A stretch of 64,000 nucleotides of DNA. It comes from Brevibacillus borstelensis. Lineage in GTDB: Bacteria > Bacillota > Bacilli > Brevibacillales > Brevibacillaceae. Location of the stretch: positions 115,660-179,659 of the forward strand of contig NZ_RHHO01000016.1 of NCBI RefSeq assembly GCF_003710865.1, read 5' to 3'. This document shows positions 54,449 to 62,752 of this stretch, in pieces. Positions within the stretch are counted from its first letter, which is position 1. Each line of letters starts with the position of its first letter. The notes below the pieces were generated by a model that made no database searches, was not told the origin of the DNA, and was given only the letters and a program-made list of their open reading frames with translations. The position numbers and the translations under genes were made by a program.

Positions 54449-56615
54449 GGCGGCGCTCCTCCCTCCCCAGCTTGATGAGTTGTGCGGCGCATGCCTTGAA
54501 CTCTGGCATCTTGCTGTACGGATCAAGCGCTGGATTGGTCAAAAGGTTGATCGATTCATGCTTGCCCCAGTGATAAGGGACAAAGACCGTATCCGGACGG
54601 ATTGCCGCGATGACTTTCACTTTGTAGGGAGCTTCTCCCCGCCGGGTTTTCAGCAAAACCGTCTCTCCGTTTTGGAGGCCGTAGCGTTCAGCGGTCTCGG
54701 GGTGAATTTCCAGCAGCGGGTCCGGGTACATGGCATGCAAAAACGGAATGCGACGCGTCTGGTTTCCCGACAAGTAATGGTACACGACACGGCCAGTCGT
54801 CAGGCGAAGCGGATAGTCCTCATCCGGCTCCTCGGCGGGGGGACGGTACGGCAGGGCGCATATCTTCGCCTTTCCGTCCGGATGGTAGAACTTTTTGTCC
54901 AAAAACAGATGGGGCATCCCTTGGTCTTCCTCGGAGACACACGGCCAAAAGACCCCGTTGTTTTTCTCGATTTTCTCATAGGTGACGCCGGAGTAGTCGG
55001 CCACCCCACCCTTGGAGACGCGACGCAGCTCGTCGAAAATATCCCGCGGGTCCTTCAGATGTTCAAAATACTGCCCCCGCCCCATTCGTTTGGCGATCTC
55101 GATCTGGATCCACCAGTCCGGCTTTGACTCGGCGTACCACTCCTGGGCCTTTACGTGGCGGATGATGCGTCCCTCGAGATTGGTCGTCGTGCCGTCGTCT
55201 TCGGCCCATGTCGTCACAGGAAGCACCACATCGGCGTATTCAGCCGACTCGGACAGATAGAAGTCGCAGCAGACCATGAAGTCGAGGCTTTGCAGTGCGG
55301 CCCGGACGTGGTTCTGGTTGGGCGCGCTTACGGCCGGATTGGAGCAGAGCAGGTACAGCCCGCGAATCGTTTTGTCCAGCATCAGCCCGAACATTTCGTA
55401 GGCGGAAACTCCTTTTTGCGGCATCTCCTCCACGGGGATCCCCCAGGCGCAAGCCACTTCTTTTACGTGCTCCGGGTTGTCCATCTTGCGGTACCCGGGC
55501 AGTTGGTCCGCTTTTTGCCCGTGCTCGCGTCCGCCCTGGCCGTTTCCCTGTCCGGTAAACGTGGCCACGCCTGATTTCGGCCGGCCGATCTTTCCTGTCA
55601 CCAGCGCCATGTTGGTGTAGGCCGATACGTTGTCCGTCCCCTTGGATTGCTGTTCGGCTCCTCGGCAGAACATGACGATCGCTTCCGGTGCCTTGCCGTA
55701 GATCTCGGCAGCCCGGATGATTTTCTCTGTGGCGATCCCGGTAATGCCGCTGACGTATTCCGGTGTGTAGGCTTCCAACAGCTCTTTTGTCTCCGCGAAG
55801 CCATTGGTGTGGTTGCGCACAAATTCCTCGTCTACGTAGCCGTTTTTGATCAGCAGATGGACGATTCCGTTTGCCAAGGCCAGATCGGTTCCGGGACGCA
55901 GATCGAGGTGGATGTCCGCCCGGCGGGCAAGCGGAGTCTCGCGCGGATCGGCGACGATCAGGTAGCCGCCCCGATTCTGCACCTCCCAGATGCGAAACAT
56001 GCTGGTCGGATGGCATTCCGCTGCATTGGAGCCAGCGATAAACAGGCAGTCTGTCTGATGCAGGTCGGTCCAGGGAACGGTAGAGCCCCGGTCAATGCCC
56101 AGACTGCGGTTGAGGCCTGCTGCTGCCGACGACATGCAGAACCGCCCGTTGTAATCGACATAGCGGGTTTGCAGCGCGACCCTGGCGAATTTTCCTGTCA
56201 AATAGCATTTTTCATTCGTCATGGAAACGCCGGAGAAGACGGACAGGGTGTCTTTGCCGTATTTCCCCTGCATGTCCCGGAACCGGTCTGTGATCAGGCT
56301 GAGCGCTTCTTCCCACGAGACCTCCTCGAAGCCATCCGGCGTTCCTTTTAAAGCCGGATTCTTCCGCACCAGCGGCCGTTTGATCCGATCCGGATGGTTT
56401 ACCTGCTGGTATGCCGTCACGCCTTTTGGGCACATTTTGCCAAGGTTGACCGGAAAATCGTAGCGCGGCTCCACTCCGACGATCGTATTTGTATTCGTAT
56501 CCACTCTCAGCTTCATCCCGCACTGCATTCCGCAGTAGCAGCAATGCGTGGACACCAGCTTTTCATGAGGATGCACGACATTTTGTATCTCTTTGAAAAA
56601 TTTATCCGTTTGCAT
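54441..56615 (-). CDS. Molybdopterin oxidoreductase, Nas/Nap nitrate reductase-like
   Basis: The 724-residue enzyme has an N-terminal [4Fe-4S] motif C25-x2-C28-x3-C32-x29-C62 and bis-MGD domains. GRFCMSSAAAG places Cys160 where the Mo-binding Cys lies in NarB, NasC and NapA (RxCMxSA), against a formate dehydrogenase. No Tat signal is present, so it is cytoplasmic. Length matches NasC. The Fe-S, Rieske and membrane partners differ from assimilatory Nas and respiratory NarGHI sets. Nitrate as substrate is inferred. Confidence 0.88.
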   Translation of the reverse strand: MQTDKFFKEIQNVVHPHEKLVSTHCCYCGMQCGMKLRVDTNTNTIVGVEPRYDFPVNLGKMCPKGVTAYQQVNHPDRIKRPLVRKNPALKGTPDGFEEVSWEEALSLITDRFRDMQGKYGKDTLSVFSGVSMTNEKCYLTGKFARVALQTRYVDYNGRFCMSSAAAGLNRSLGIDRGSTVPWTDLHQTDCLFIAGSNAAECHPTSMFRIWEVQNRGGYLIVADPRETPLARRADIHLDLRPGTDLALANGIVHLLIKNGYVDEEFVRNHTNGFAETKELLEAYTPEYVSGITGIATEKIIRAAEIYGKAPEAIVMFCRGAEQQSKGTDNVSAYTNMALVTGKIGRPKSGVATFTGQGNGQGGREHGQKADQLPGYRKMDNPEHVKEVACAWGIPVEEMPQKGVSAYEMFGLMLDKTIRGLYLLCSNPAVSAPNQNHVRAALQSLDFMVCCDFYLSESAEYADVVLPVTTWAEDDGTTTNLEGRIIRHVKAQEWYAESKPDWWIQIEIAKRMGRGQYFEHLKDPRDIFDELRRVSKGGVADYSGVTYEKIEKNNGVFWPCVSEEDQGMPHLFLDKKFYHPDGKAKICALPYRPPAEEPDEDYPLRLTTGRVVYHYLSGNQTRRIPFLHAMYPDPLLEIHPETAERYGLQNGETVLLKTRRGEAPYKVKVIAAIRPDTVFVPYHWGKHESINLLTNPALDPYSKMPEFKACAAQLIKLGREERRHG

Positions 56616-57642
56616 GCTGGTTCGCCTCCTTGGCGTCTATCTGGTGTGTCGGAATACCGGTAAACCGGAACATGCGGTACTTGCGTCGGCAGGGGAGGCA
56701 CAGTTCGGCCAGATGGTACCCGTGCTCGGTCCGAAATGAAAGGTCGTTTTTCGCAAGCACCTCAACCACATCGGCAGACTGCTCGGCCGAAACGAAGCCT
56801 GTGCCGCATGCCTTGCACGCCTTCTGCTCCTGCGCTCCGTAATGCTCCCGGTAGTTTCGGGCAAGGACGCTCATCGGACGGAACGGGATGTGCGCCAATT
56901 TGCCAAACGGCAGGTAGATCAACGTCACGATCACGGCAAACTGGTGAATGATCGTGAGCACCGGATGGCCAACCCCTCCAGCAAACATGTTTACACCTGT
57001 CAGCGCAAGTCCGGTCACACTGACGAACAGCAGCATGTAAAGCGGCAGGAAATCGTAAAAGAAGGTTTGCTCCGCGCGAGCCTGCATGTTCTTGAGGCGA
57101 CGGTACAGAGCCATGCATACGCCGGCAATGACCATGAAGGCGGAAATATTCAGCGCATTGTAAAACAGGTAGGCGAGCAGACCGTCTGCTTTGATTTTCA
57201 TTACGTCGATGCCCATCGCGACGACGTGGTAATAGCCGTTGTCTTCCATCGTGAAGTACATCCAGCCAAACACCAGCGGGAACGTGACAAGCGCTGAGAG
57301 GATGCAGCCCCACCCCACCAGGAAGTGCTGTGTCCAGCGAAACCAGCCGCGATTCCAGATGAAGCGGTACGTGAGCAGATGCTCCGCCGACGTTTTGCTC
57401 GTACCGCGGCGAAACAGCAGCTTGAGGCCCTTTTTCAAAATCAGCTTGGTGGGCGGCCGCTCCGCCCAGGCGGAGAAACGGTACAGAAACCCGCCGATAA
57501 ACACCAGAGTCCCGACGATGTAGCCGTACAGGGCCAGGTCGATATGCGTAAAGAATCGAGATCCCAGATAGCTCAACACAAACAGGATACAGACTATGAC
57601 AAATGCCCTTTGAGCCAATTTGGAAGCAAACGCGTGATTCAC
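56602..57642 (-). CDS. b-type-cytochrome-like membrane subunit with zinc-ribbon tail
   Basis: The 346-residue protein has six to seven helices. His residues sit in or near helices (RWTQHFLVGWG, GYYHVVAMG, TIIHQFAVI, GKLAHIPFRP), as in NarI/HdrE/DsrM-type quinol-heme subunits. The soluble C terminus has two CxxC pairs (CKACG near 277, CLPCRRKYR near 316) that could hold Zn or Fe-S. Its stop overlaps the molybdoenzyme start by 14 bases. It likely oxidises quinol for the complex. Confidence 0.75.
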   Translation of the reverse strand: MNHAFASKLAQRAFVIVCILFVLSYLGSRFFTHIDLALYGYIVGTLVFIGGFLYRFSAWAERPPTKLILKKGLKLLFRRGTSKTSAEHLLTYRFIWNRGWFRWTQHFLVGWGCILSALVTFPLVFGWMYFTMEDNGYYHVVAMGIDVMKIKADGLLAYLFYNALNISAFMVIAGVCMALYRRLKNMQARAEQTFFYDFLPLYMLLFVSVTGLALTGVNMFAGGVGHPVLTIIHQFAVIVTLIYLPFGKLAHIPFRPMSVLARNYREHYGAQEQKACKACGTGFVSAEQSADVVEVLAKNDLSFRTEHGYHLAELCLPCRRKYRMFRFTGIPTHQIDAKEANQHANG

Positions 57643-57692
57643 GGGAAACCCTCCTTCTCTTTCGGGAAAGCGTTCGTTCTCTTGACGGCTTC

Positions 57693-57735
57693 ATTCTATC
57701 AACCCGGCCTTTTGCCGGTTGTGATGTTTGTCACT
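57693..57735 (-). promoter_or_regulatory. Fnr-dependent promoter of the nitrate cluster
   Basis: TGTGA-TGTTTG-TCACT (57720-57735) lies upstream of a minus-strand -10 TAGAAT (57693-57698). The box centre is about 41.5 bp before the expected start near 57686. Confidence 0.78.
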
Positions 57736-57853
57736 TGCGTCGGCCCGGGACGGCCTCTTTTGTCGAATCCTGCTCGTTTTGTCATCACTTCTTCACAAAC
57801 CGGTCGGCTCGTACTTGCAAGTCCGTACATGAAAAAAGACAGGCACATACGAC

Positions 57854-57901
57854 CGCCTGTATGCGCCTGCCTGTATGCGTCTGCCTGTATTTGTTTGTCT
57901 G
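57854..57901. repeat. Imperfect 14 bp repeat downstream of the NarK-PAS gene
   Basis: CGCCTGTATG, CGCCTGCCTGTATG, CGTCTGCCTGTATT and a partial TGTTTGTCTG follow one another. The stretch lies about 95 bases after the NarK-PAS stop codon, within the 354 bp region 57643-57996 that otherwise holds only the Fnr promoter. Confidence 0.7.
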
Positions 57902-57996
57902 TCACCCCTTTATCTTTCTTCCATGGAAGCTGTATCGTTCTTTCGCCCAGCTTTACACACCTCTACCCTCAACTTCTGCCTCACCTGCCGCCCTTT

Positions 57997-59508
57997 TCAC
58001 CCGGAAGCCTTTTCTGCTCTTTGCTGGGTCACATCGCTAAACATCCCGGCATAGTACTTCACCTCACCGACGTCATTGCGGATCGCGCTGATCGTGAGCC
58101 ACTCCAAAAACAGGCCATTGTCTTTTCGCTTGTTCCATATCTCCCCGGCCCAATATCCCTGCTCCTCAATCGCTTTCCACATCCTGTCGTAAAACGCCCG
58201 ATCTTGCTTGCCGGACTTGAGAATGCTGGGGTTCTTGCCGATGACCTCCTCTTTTTTGTACCCGGTCACTTGTTCAAATGCAGGATTCACAAAAGTGATC
58301 GTCCCTTTTTTATCCGTAACGACGATCGCCTCGACCGTGTTTTCCACGATGCTGAGGGCGAGCGTAAGCCGATCCTGGTAGTACATCCACATCACGATGA
58401 TGAAGCAGCAGAGCGCCACCTGGGAAAGCGCCATGAAGCCAATCGCGTAATGTCCGGTCAGATTGAACAACAGGGTCAACATCAGCGGCGGGAAAAAACC
58501 GCCCAAACCGCCCATGGCAGAGACAATTCCGTTTACAATTCCCGCTTGCTTGGAAAAATACATCGGCACCAGTTTAAAGACGGCTCCGTTTCCGATACCC
58601 GCGCAGGCTGCAATCACCAGACAGCCTACTGTATACAGCTGGATCGACAGCGAGAAGGACAGCAGGATGCCCGCTGCGGTCATTCCGGTAAAGACGACCA
58701 GCAGCACCTTGAACGAATCCCAGCGGTCACCGAGCCACCCGCCTATCGGGCGGGCCAGCGTAGCGAGCACGATAAATCCTGCTGTGCGCAGCCCCGCATC
58801 CACTTTGTCCAGTTCAAAATGGGCGACCAAAAAGTTAGGCAAATAGACGGTAAAGGCCACAAACGAGCCGAACGTAACGAAGTAGAAGAGACTTAAAAAC
58901 CAGAGTCTTTCGTTTTTGTAGACGCTTTTGATCTGCTCCTTCAAGGAAACGGTTACCCGCGGTTCCGCTTTATCGCCGAGCAAGAGATTCAGCGCCGCAA
59001 ATCCGGCTAGCAGCACCATGTACAGTTGAACCGTTGCCGACCATCCCCAATAGCTTGCGATGACAGGCGCCCCGAAAGAGCTGATCGCTGTCCCGATATT
59101 GCCCATTCCGTATATCCCGTTGACGGAGCCCAGCTTTTCCTTTGGATAATACTTGGGAAGCGACGTCACCCCGACTGAAAAGACTGCTCCCGAGATGCCC
59201 AGAAACAGTCCTCCGATCATCAGGTCGGCTGCACTCGTAGCCTCGCTGATGTAATACACGGGGACCAACAGGATCAAAAAACTGATGGCAAACAGCAGCC
59301 TCGCCCCGTAACGGTTCGCCAGATAGCCGACCGGTATCCGCAAAAGGGAACCGAGCAAAACCGGAATGGCCGTAATCCAGGCGATTTGCCCCTGTTCGAG
59401 CGACAAGCTTTCTTTCATAAATGGCATCAATGATGATAGGATCACCCAGACCATAAACCCGACGACCAGACTGGCGGTCTGCAGCGGCAATTGTATTTTC
59501 TTTACCAT
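57997..59508 (-). CDS. narK: NarK-like MFS nitrate/nitrite transporter fused to a PAS domain
   Basis: The first 390 or so residues form a 12-helix MFS carrier with NarK features (PVGYLANRYGARLLF after helix 2, GIYGMGNIGTAISSFGAP in helix 5, GGLGGFFPPLML in helix 11). A C-terminal PAS domain follows (about 400-500: SIVENTVEAIVVTDKKG, VNPAFEQVTGYKKEEVIGKNPSIL, YYAGMFSDVTQQRA) with no kinase or cyclase output. The ATG at 59508 suits the AAGGAGG site. Its own Fnr box lies upstream. Confidence 0.88.
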   Translation of the reverse strand: MVKKIQLPLQTASLVVGFMVWVILSSLMPFMKESLSLEQGQIAWITAIPVLLGSLLRIPVGYLANRYGARLLFAISFLILLVPVYYISEATSAADLMIGGLFLGISGAVFSVGVTSLPKYYPKEKLGSVNGIYGMGNIGTAISSFGAPVIASYWGWSATVQLYMVLLAGFAALNLLLGDKAEPRVTVSLKEQIKSVYKNERLWFLSLFYFVTFGSFVAFTVYLPNFLVAHFELDKVDAGLRTAGFIVLATLARPIGGWLGDRWDSFKVLLVVFTGMTAAGILLSFSLSIQLYTVGCLVIAACAGIGNGAVFKLVPMYFSKQAGIVNGIVSAMGGLGGFFPPLMLTLLFNLTGHYAIGFMALSQVALCCFIIVMWMYYQDRLTLALSIVENTVEAIVVTDKKGTITFVNPAFEQVTGYKKEEVIGKNPSILKSGKQDRAFYDRMWKAIEEQGYWAGEIWNKRKDNGLFLEWLTISAIRNDVGEVKYYAGMFSDVTQQRAEKASG

Positions 59509-59542
59509 GAGCACTCATCCTCCTTGAGGAAGTTACACCCTC

Positions 59543-59585
59543 ATGGTAATTGAATTTGGAGCAGGAGATTGTGATAAATCTCACA
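59543..59585 (-). promoter_or_regulatory. Fnr-dependent promoter of narK-PAS
   Basis: TGTGA-TAAATC-TCACA (59570-59585) is a perfect Fnr consensus. A weak -10 TACCAT (59543-59548) puts the start near 59536, 41.5 bp from the box centre. Confidence 0.78.
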
Positions 59586-59612
59586 GGTGCCCTCTCTTCG
59601 TTTATGAAGACA

Positions 59613-59640
59613 ACAAAAAGGGGTGGCATAGGCCACCCCG
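59613..59640 (-). terminator. Terminator after the Ser/Asp-rich lipoprotein gene
   Basis: GGGGTGGC (59620-59627) pairs with GCCACCCC (59632-59639), followed by TTTTTGTTG on the minus strand. Confidence 0.8.
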
Positions 59641-59715
59641 TATATCATGTGGGAGGGAAGTAGTTTGAAAGCACTCAGACGCGACTTGAACGTTATGTCG
59701 TACTAGATGTACAGC

Positions 59716-60117
59716 TTAGTTGCCGGAACCCGTTGAAGCAGCTGGGTCGGTTGTACCACCTTCAGTTTTGCTTGCATCAGCATCTCCGGACTGAGAATCA
59801 GCCGAACCTGTCGATGCATCGGAAGAACCTTTCGACGCATCCGTTGAATCGGTTGTGGAATCCGATCCAGTCGACGCATCAGAAGACCCCGGTGTGGAAT
59901 CCGAAGCTTCCGTCGACGCGTCAGGAGTCGATTGATCTTGGGAAACAGAACTATCTGTAGACTGATCAGTTTCGGTTGTGGAGGAAGAGCCAGGGGTCGT
60001 TGCGCTTCCGTCTTGTTGTGTCGCTGGTTCCGGGTTGCTGGTCGGGCTGGAGCAAGCCACCAAGCTGCCGGACAGAAGAAGTGCGACTGCCGCTAAGGAT
60101 ATCCATCGTTTGTTCAT
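59716..60117 (-). CDS. Ser/Thr/Asp-rich lipoprotein
   Basis: The 133-residue protein has a lipoprotein signal peptide (MNKRWISLAAVALLLSGSLV with AC following, Cys near 22) and then a disordered tail of Ser, Asp, Thr, Ala and Gly with repeats such as SSDASTGS, STDASKGSS. It probably extends from the membrane into the wall. It follows a kinase gene on the same strand. The start at 60117 is the only one that gives a signal peptide. Function unknown. Confidence 0.8.
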   Translation of the reverse strand: MNKRWISLAAVALLLSGSLVACSSPTSNPEPATQQDGSATTPGSSSTTETDQSTDSSVSQDQSTPDASTEASDSTPGSSDASTGSDSTTDSTDASKGSSDASTGSADSQSGDADASKTEGGTTDPAASTGSGN

Positions 60118-60267
60118 GATTGAACTCCCCTTTCCTGTCTTTACTTTGTGACTTCTTTCGGCCACATGTATATCGTAGCTGGGAAAGATGATCATCCTGT
60201 GAGGAGAGTGGGAAAAAACCATGAACAAAATATGAAAAAACGGTGACCTTCTCAAACTGTCGGACTG

Positions 60268-61713
60268 TCAGGAAACCGATCGTTCGCAGTTCAGGGCCGG
60301 CAGCCGGACGATAAACACGCTTCCCTTCCCCGGCTCGCTCTCCAGTGTTACCTGTCCGTCGTGCAGCTCAACCAATTCTTTGACGATCGCAAGTCCAAGC
60401 CCTGTCCCCTTGTTCTTTTTGGAACGGCCGCGGTCAACCTTGAAAAAGCGCTCCCAGATCCGCTCCTGATCGTCCGGCGAGATGCCGATCCCCGTATCGC
60501 TGACGGAGATTTCCACCCACTGTCCATTGCTTCGGGCCGAGAGGCGAATCGTCCCCTCATCGGTGAACTTGATCGCATTTTTCACGAGGTTTTTCAAAAT
60601 TTGTGCGACCCTGTCTTTATCGGCGTACACCTTGGGAAGGCCCTTCGGCTGCTCTACGATGATCTCAATGCCCTTTTCCTCGGCTTCCGGGCTGAAGGAA
60701 AACGCCACCTTGTTCATCAGCGTTTCCACATCAACAGGGAATTTCGCCAGCGTTACTTCATTGTTCTCCAGTTTCATCAAGTCCATCAGATCATCGACCA
60801 GCCGACTGATGTGCAAGGTCTCCGAATACATGACCGCGTAGTATTTCTGACGGGCTTCCTCTTCCTCGACCAGCCCGTCCTGCAGCGCCTCCAAAAAGCC
60901 TTGCATCGCCGTCAGCGGCGTCCGCAATTCATGCGAGACATTCGCAAGAAAATCGTTCCGAACTTGCTCCAGGTGCTGCCGCTCCTGTTCTACACGCTCC
61001 AATTTGCCGGCGAGCGTATTGATCGTCTGGGCCAGGTCGCCAATCTCGTCGGCAGTGTCTACCTGTACACGTTCGGAGTAGTTCCCCCGTCCGATCTCCG
61101 CTGTCGTCCGTTCGATATTTCTGAGCGGCCTGGAAATGGACCAGGACAAATACGAAACCATCGCCGTAGACAAGAGCACGCCAAACAAGGTCGCCCAGAG
61201 AATCGTTTCCCTCATCTGGGCAAAGGTCCGCTCCACTCCCTCAATCGGCGCATGCAGAATGATCCCCCCGTACACCTTTTCCCCTTTGCCCCAAGGGATA
61301 GATACGGATAGCATCGGATCTTCCAAGCCTTCCATCTTTAACTCCGTAACCGCATTCTTTCCTTTTAATACGGAATCGGCAATGGAGTGGGCAACCGCTT
61401 TTCCCGTAAATACCTCATCCTTCATAGAAGTCGCCACAATCTTGCCTTTTTGGTCAAACAGCCAGATGCGCATGTTAAAGGACTCATCGAGCGAGGCCAA
61501 TTTTCCAAGCAGTGCCGGGTTGATTACATTGCTGTCTTGGATGGCGGCATTCACTCGCTTCGCCTGACGAAGCATCTCTTCTTTTTGGGCACCGTAAATG
61601 TACTCCTTTGCGAGAAAGGAGATCAGGATGCCGGAAAAGCCCAAGCCGATGAGGACCGTAGCCAGAAAACTGAACAGCAGACGGCGGAAGATGCTTTTTG
61701 ACATCCCCATCAT
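60268..61713 (-). CDS. Membrane sensor histidine kinase (PhoR/ResE-like)
   Basis: The 481-residue kinase has helices at about 10-32 and 165-190, a sensor domain between them, a HAMP linker (ISRPLRNIERTTAEIGRGN), the H-box NVSHELRTPLTAMQGF, the N-box NLVKNAIKFT, and DTGIGI and GTGLGLAI motifs. Its ATG overlaps the regulator stop (ATGA). The signal is unknown. Confidence 0.92.
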   Translation of the reverse strand: MMGMSKSIFRRLLFSFLATVLIGLGFSGILISFLAKEYIYGAQKEEMLRQAKRVNAAIQDSNVINPALLGKLASLDESFNMRIWLFDQKGKIVATSMKDEVFTGKAVAHSIADSVLKGKNAVTELKMEGLEDPMLSVSIPWGKGEKVYGGIILHAPIEGVERTFAQMRETILWATLFGVLLSTAMVSYLSWSISRPLRNIERTTAEIGRGNYSERVQVDTADEIGDLAQTINTLAGKLERVEQERQHLEQVRNDFLANVSHELRTPLTAMQGFLEALQDGLVEEEEARQKYYAVMYSETLHISRLVDDLMDLMKLENNEVTLAKFPVDVETLMNKVAFSFSPEAEEKGIEIIVEQPKGLPKVYADKDRVAQILKNLVKNAIKFTDEGTIRLSARSNGQWVEISVSDTGIGISPDDQERIWERFFKVDRGRSKKNKGTGLGLAIVKELVELHDGQVTLESEPGKGSVFIVRLPALNCERSVS

Positions 61714-62408
61714 GCTTCATCCACTCCGAATTTGTAGCCGATCCCCCACACGGTGTGTATGCATTCATAAGGAAGCACTTGGAGCCTTTGCCTGATTTTT
61801 TTGACGTGCACATCAATCGTACGGGCATCTCCGAAATAGTCAAAACCCCATATCTGTTCCAATAATTGCTCACGTGAAAACACGGTGCCCGGTGACTTCG
61901 CCATGTGCACCAGCAGGTCAAACTCCTTTGGACGAAAACTGATTTTCTCGTCTGCAGCCAGCACTTCCCGTTTTTCAATATCAATCATGAGCCGATCAAA
62001 GGTAAGTACCTTCGCCGTATCCTCTTCCTGCTTTTCTCTCGGCTGCGTCCGTCTCAAGATCGCCCGGATCCGGGCCACAAGCTCCCGGGGACTGAACGGT
62101 TTGGTTACATAATCATCGGCGCCCAGCTCGAGGCCAAGCACCCGGTCGAATTCTTCATCTTTGGCCGTCAGCATGATAATCGGAGTATCCCATTTCTTGC
62201 GGATTTCTCTGCACGCTTCAAAGCCATCCATATGGGGCATCATCACATCGAGAACGATGAGATCGGGAATCTCCTTTTCCACAAGCTCCAAGGCTTGCTT
62301 CCCGTCGTTTGCCACGACTAAATCAATTTGTTGTTTGGAAAAGAACAGACGGATAATTTCGCACACATTTGGATCGTCGTCCGCGACTAACACTTTCGTA
62401 TTTATCAT
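61710..62408 (-). CDS. OmpR/PhoB-family response regulator
   Basis: The 232-residue protein has a receiver domain (ADDDPNVCEII, phospho-Asp in LIVLDVMMP, Lys in TKPFSP) and a winged-helix domain ending in VWGIGYKFG. The start at 62408 follows GGGAGG; a longer upstream frame is not supported. It is the first gene of the two-component operon. Confidence 0.93.
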   Translation of the reverse strand: MINTKVLVADDDPNVCEIIRLFFSKQQIDLVVANDGKQALELVEKEIPDLIVLDVMMPHMDGFEACREIRKKWDTPIIMLTAKDEEFDRVLGLELGADDYVTKPFSPRELVARIRAILRRTQPREKQEEDTAKVLTFDRLMIDIEKREVLAADEKISFRPKEFDLLVHMAKSPGTVFSREQLLEQIWGFDYFGDARTIDVHVKKIRQRLQVLPYECIHTVWGIGYKFGVDEA

Positions 62409-62570
62409 GGTCAACAACCTCCCTTCTGTGGACAGTGCCTGCCATCCGTAAGCAGAAAAGCATAAATTTTTATCATGGTAACATATAATAGCTTGCTTGT
62501 GGACCTGCATAAGTCATGCCGCCATAGTATGATTCCCCAGTACAGGATGGGGCTGGATTTTCTGGTACAA

Positions 62571-62617
62571 TCCGATGCATTCCATTGCTTTCCGATACAT
62601 TCCGTTGCTTTCCGAGG
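62571..62617. repeat. 20 bp tandem repeat downstream of the 301-residue protein gene
   Basis: TCCGATGCATTCCATTGCTT and TCCGATACATTCCGTTGCTT stand head to tail, followed by a partial TCCGAGG. They lie in the gene-free 62409-62752 interval. Confidence 0.8.
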
Positions 62618-62708
62618 CTTTTTTAAATACCGGCATCGGGTGATCCTTGCAAAAACAAAAGCGCTTTTTCTGATAGGCAGGCAAAAGTCCTTCATAGCTT
62701 TTATCCAT

Positions 62709-62742
62709 CGAAAAAGGATGTGCCGATTCCGCAGCACATCCC
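62709..62742 (-). terminator. Terminator of the 301-residue protein gene
   Basis: GGATGTGC (62716-62723) pairs with GCACATCC (62734-62741), followed by TTTTTCG on the minus strand. Confidence 0.8.
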
Positions 62743-62752
62743 GTACACCTTA

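Noticed and set aside
54441..56615. Formate dehydrogenase alpha subunit
   Set aside because: The Mo-site region reads GRFCMSSA with Cys in the Nas/Nap context and no selenocysteine or Fdh-type signature was seen.
57325..58896. 523-codon open frame on the plus strand
   Set aside because: It spans the narK-PAS and membrane subunit genes in antisense and lacks a ribosome site.
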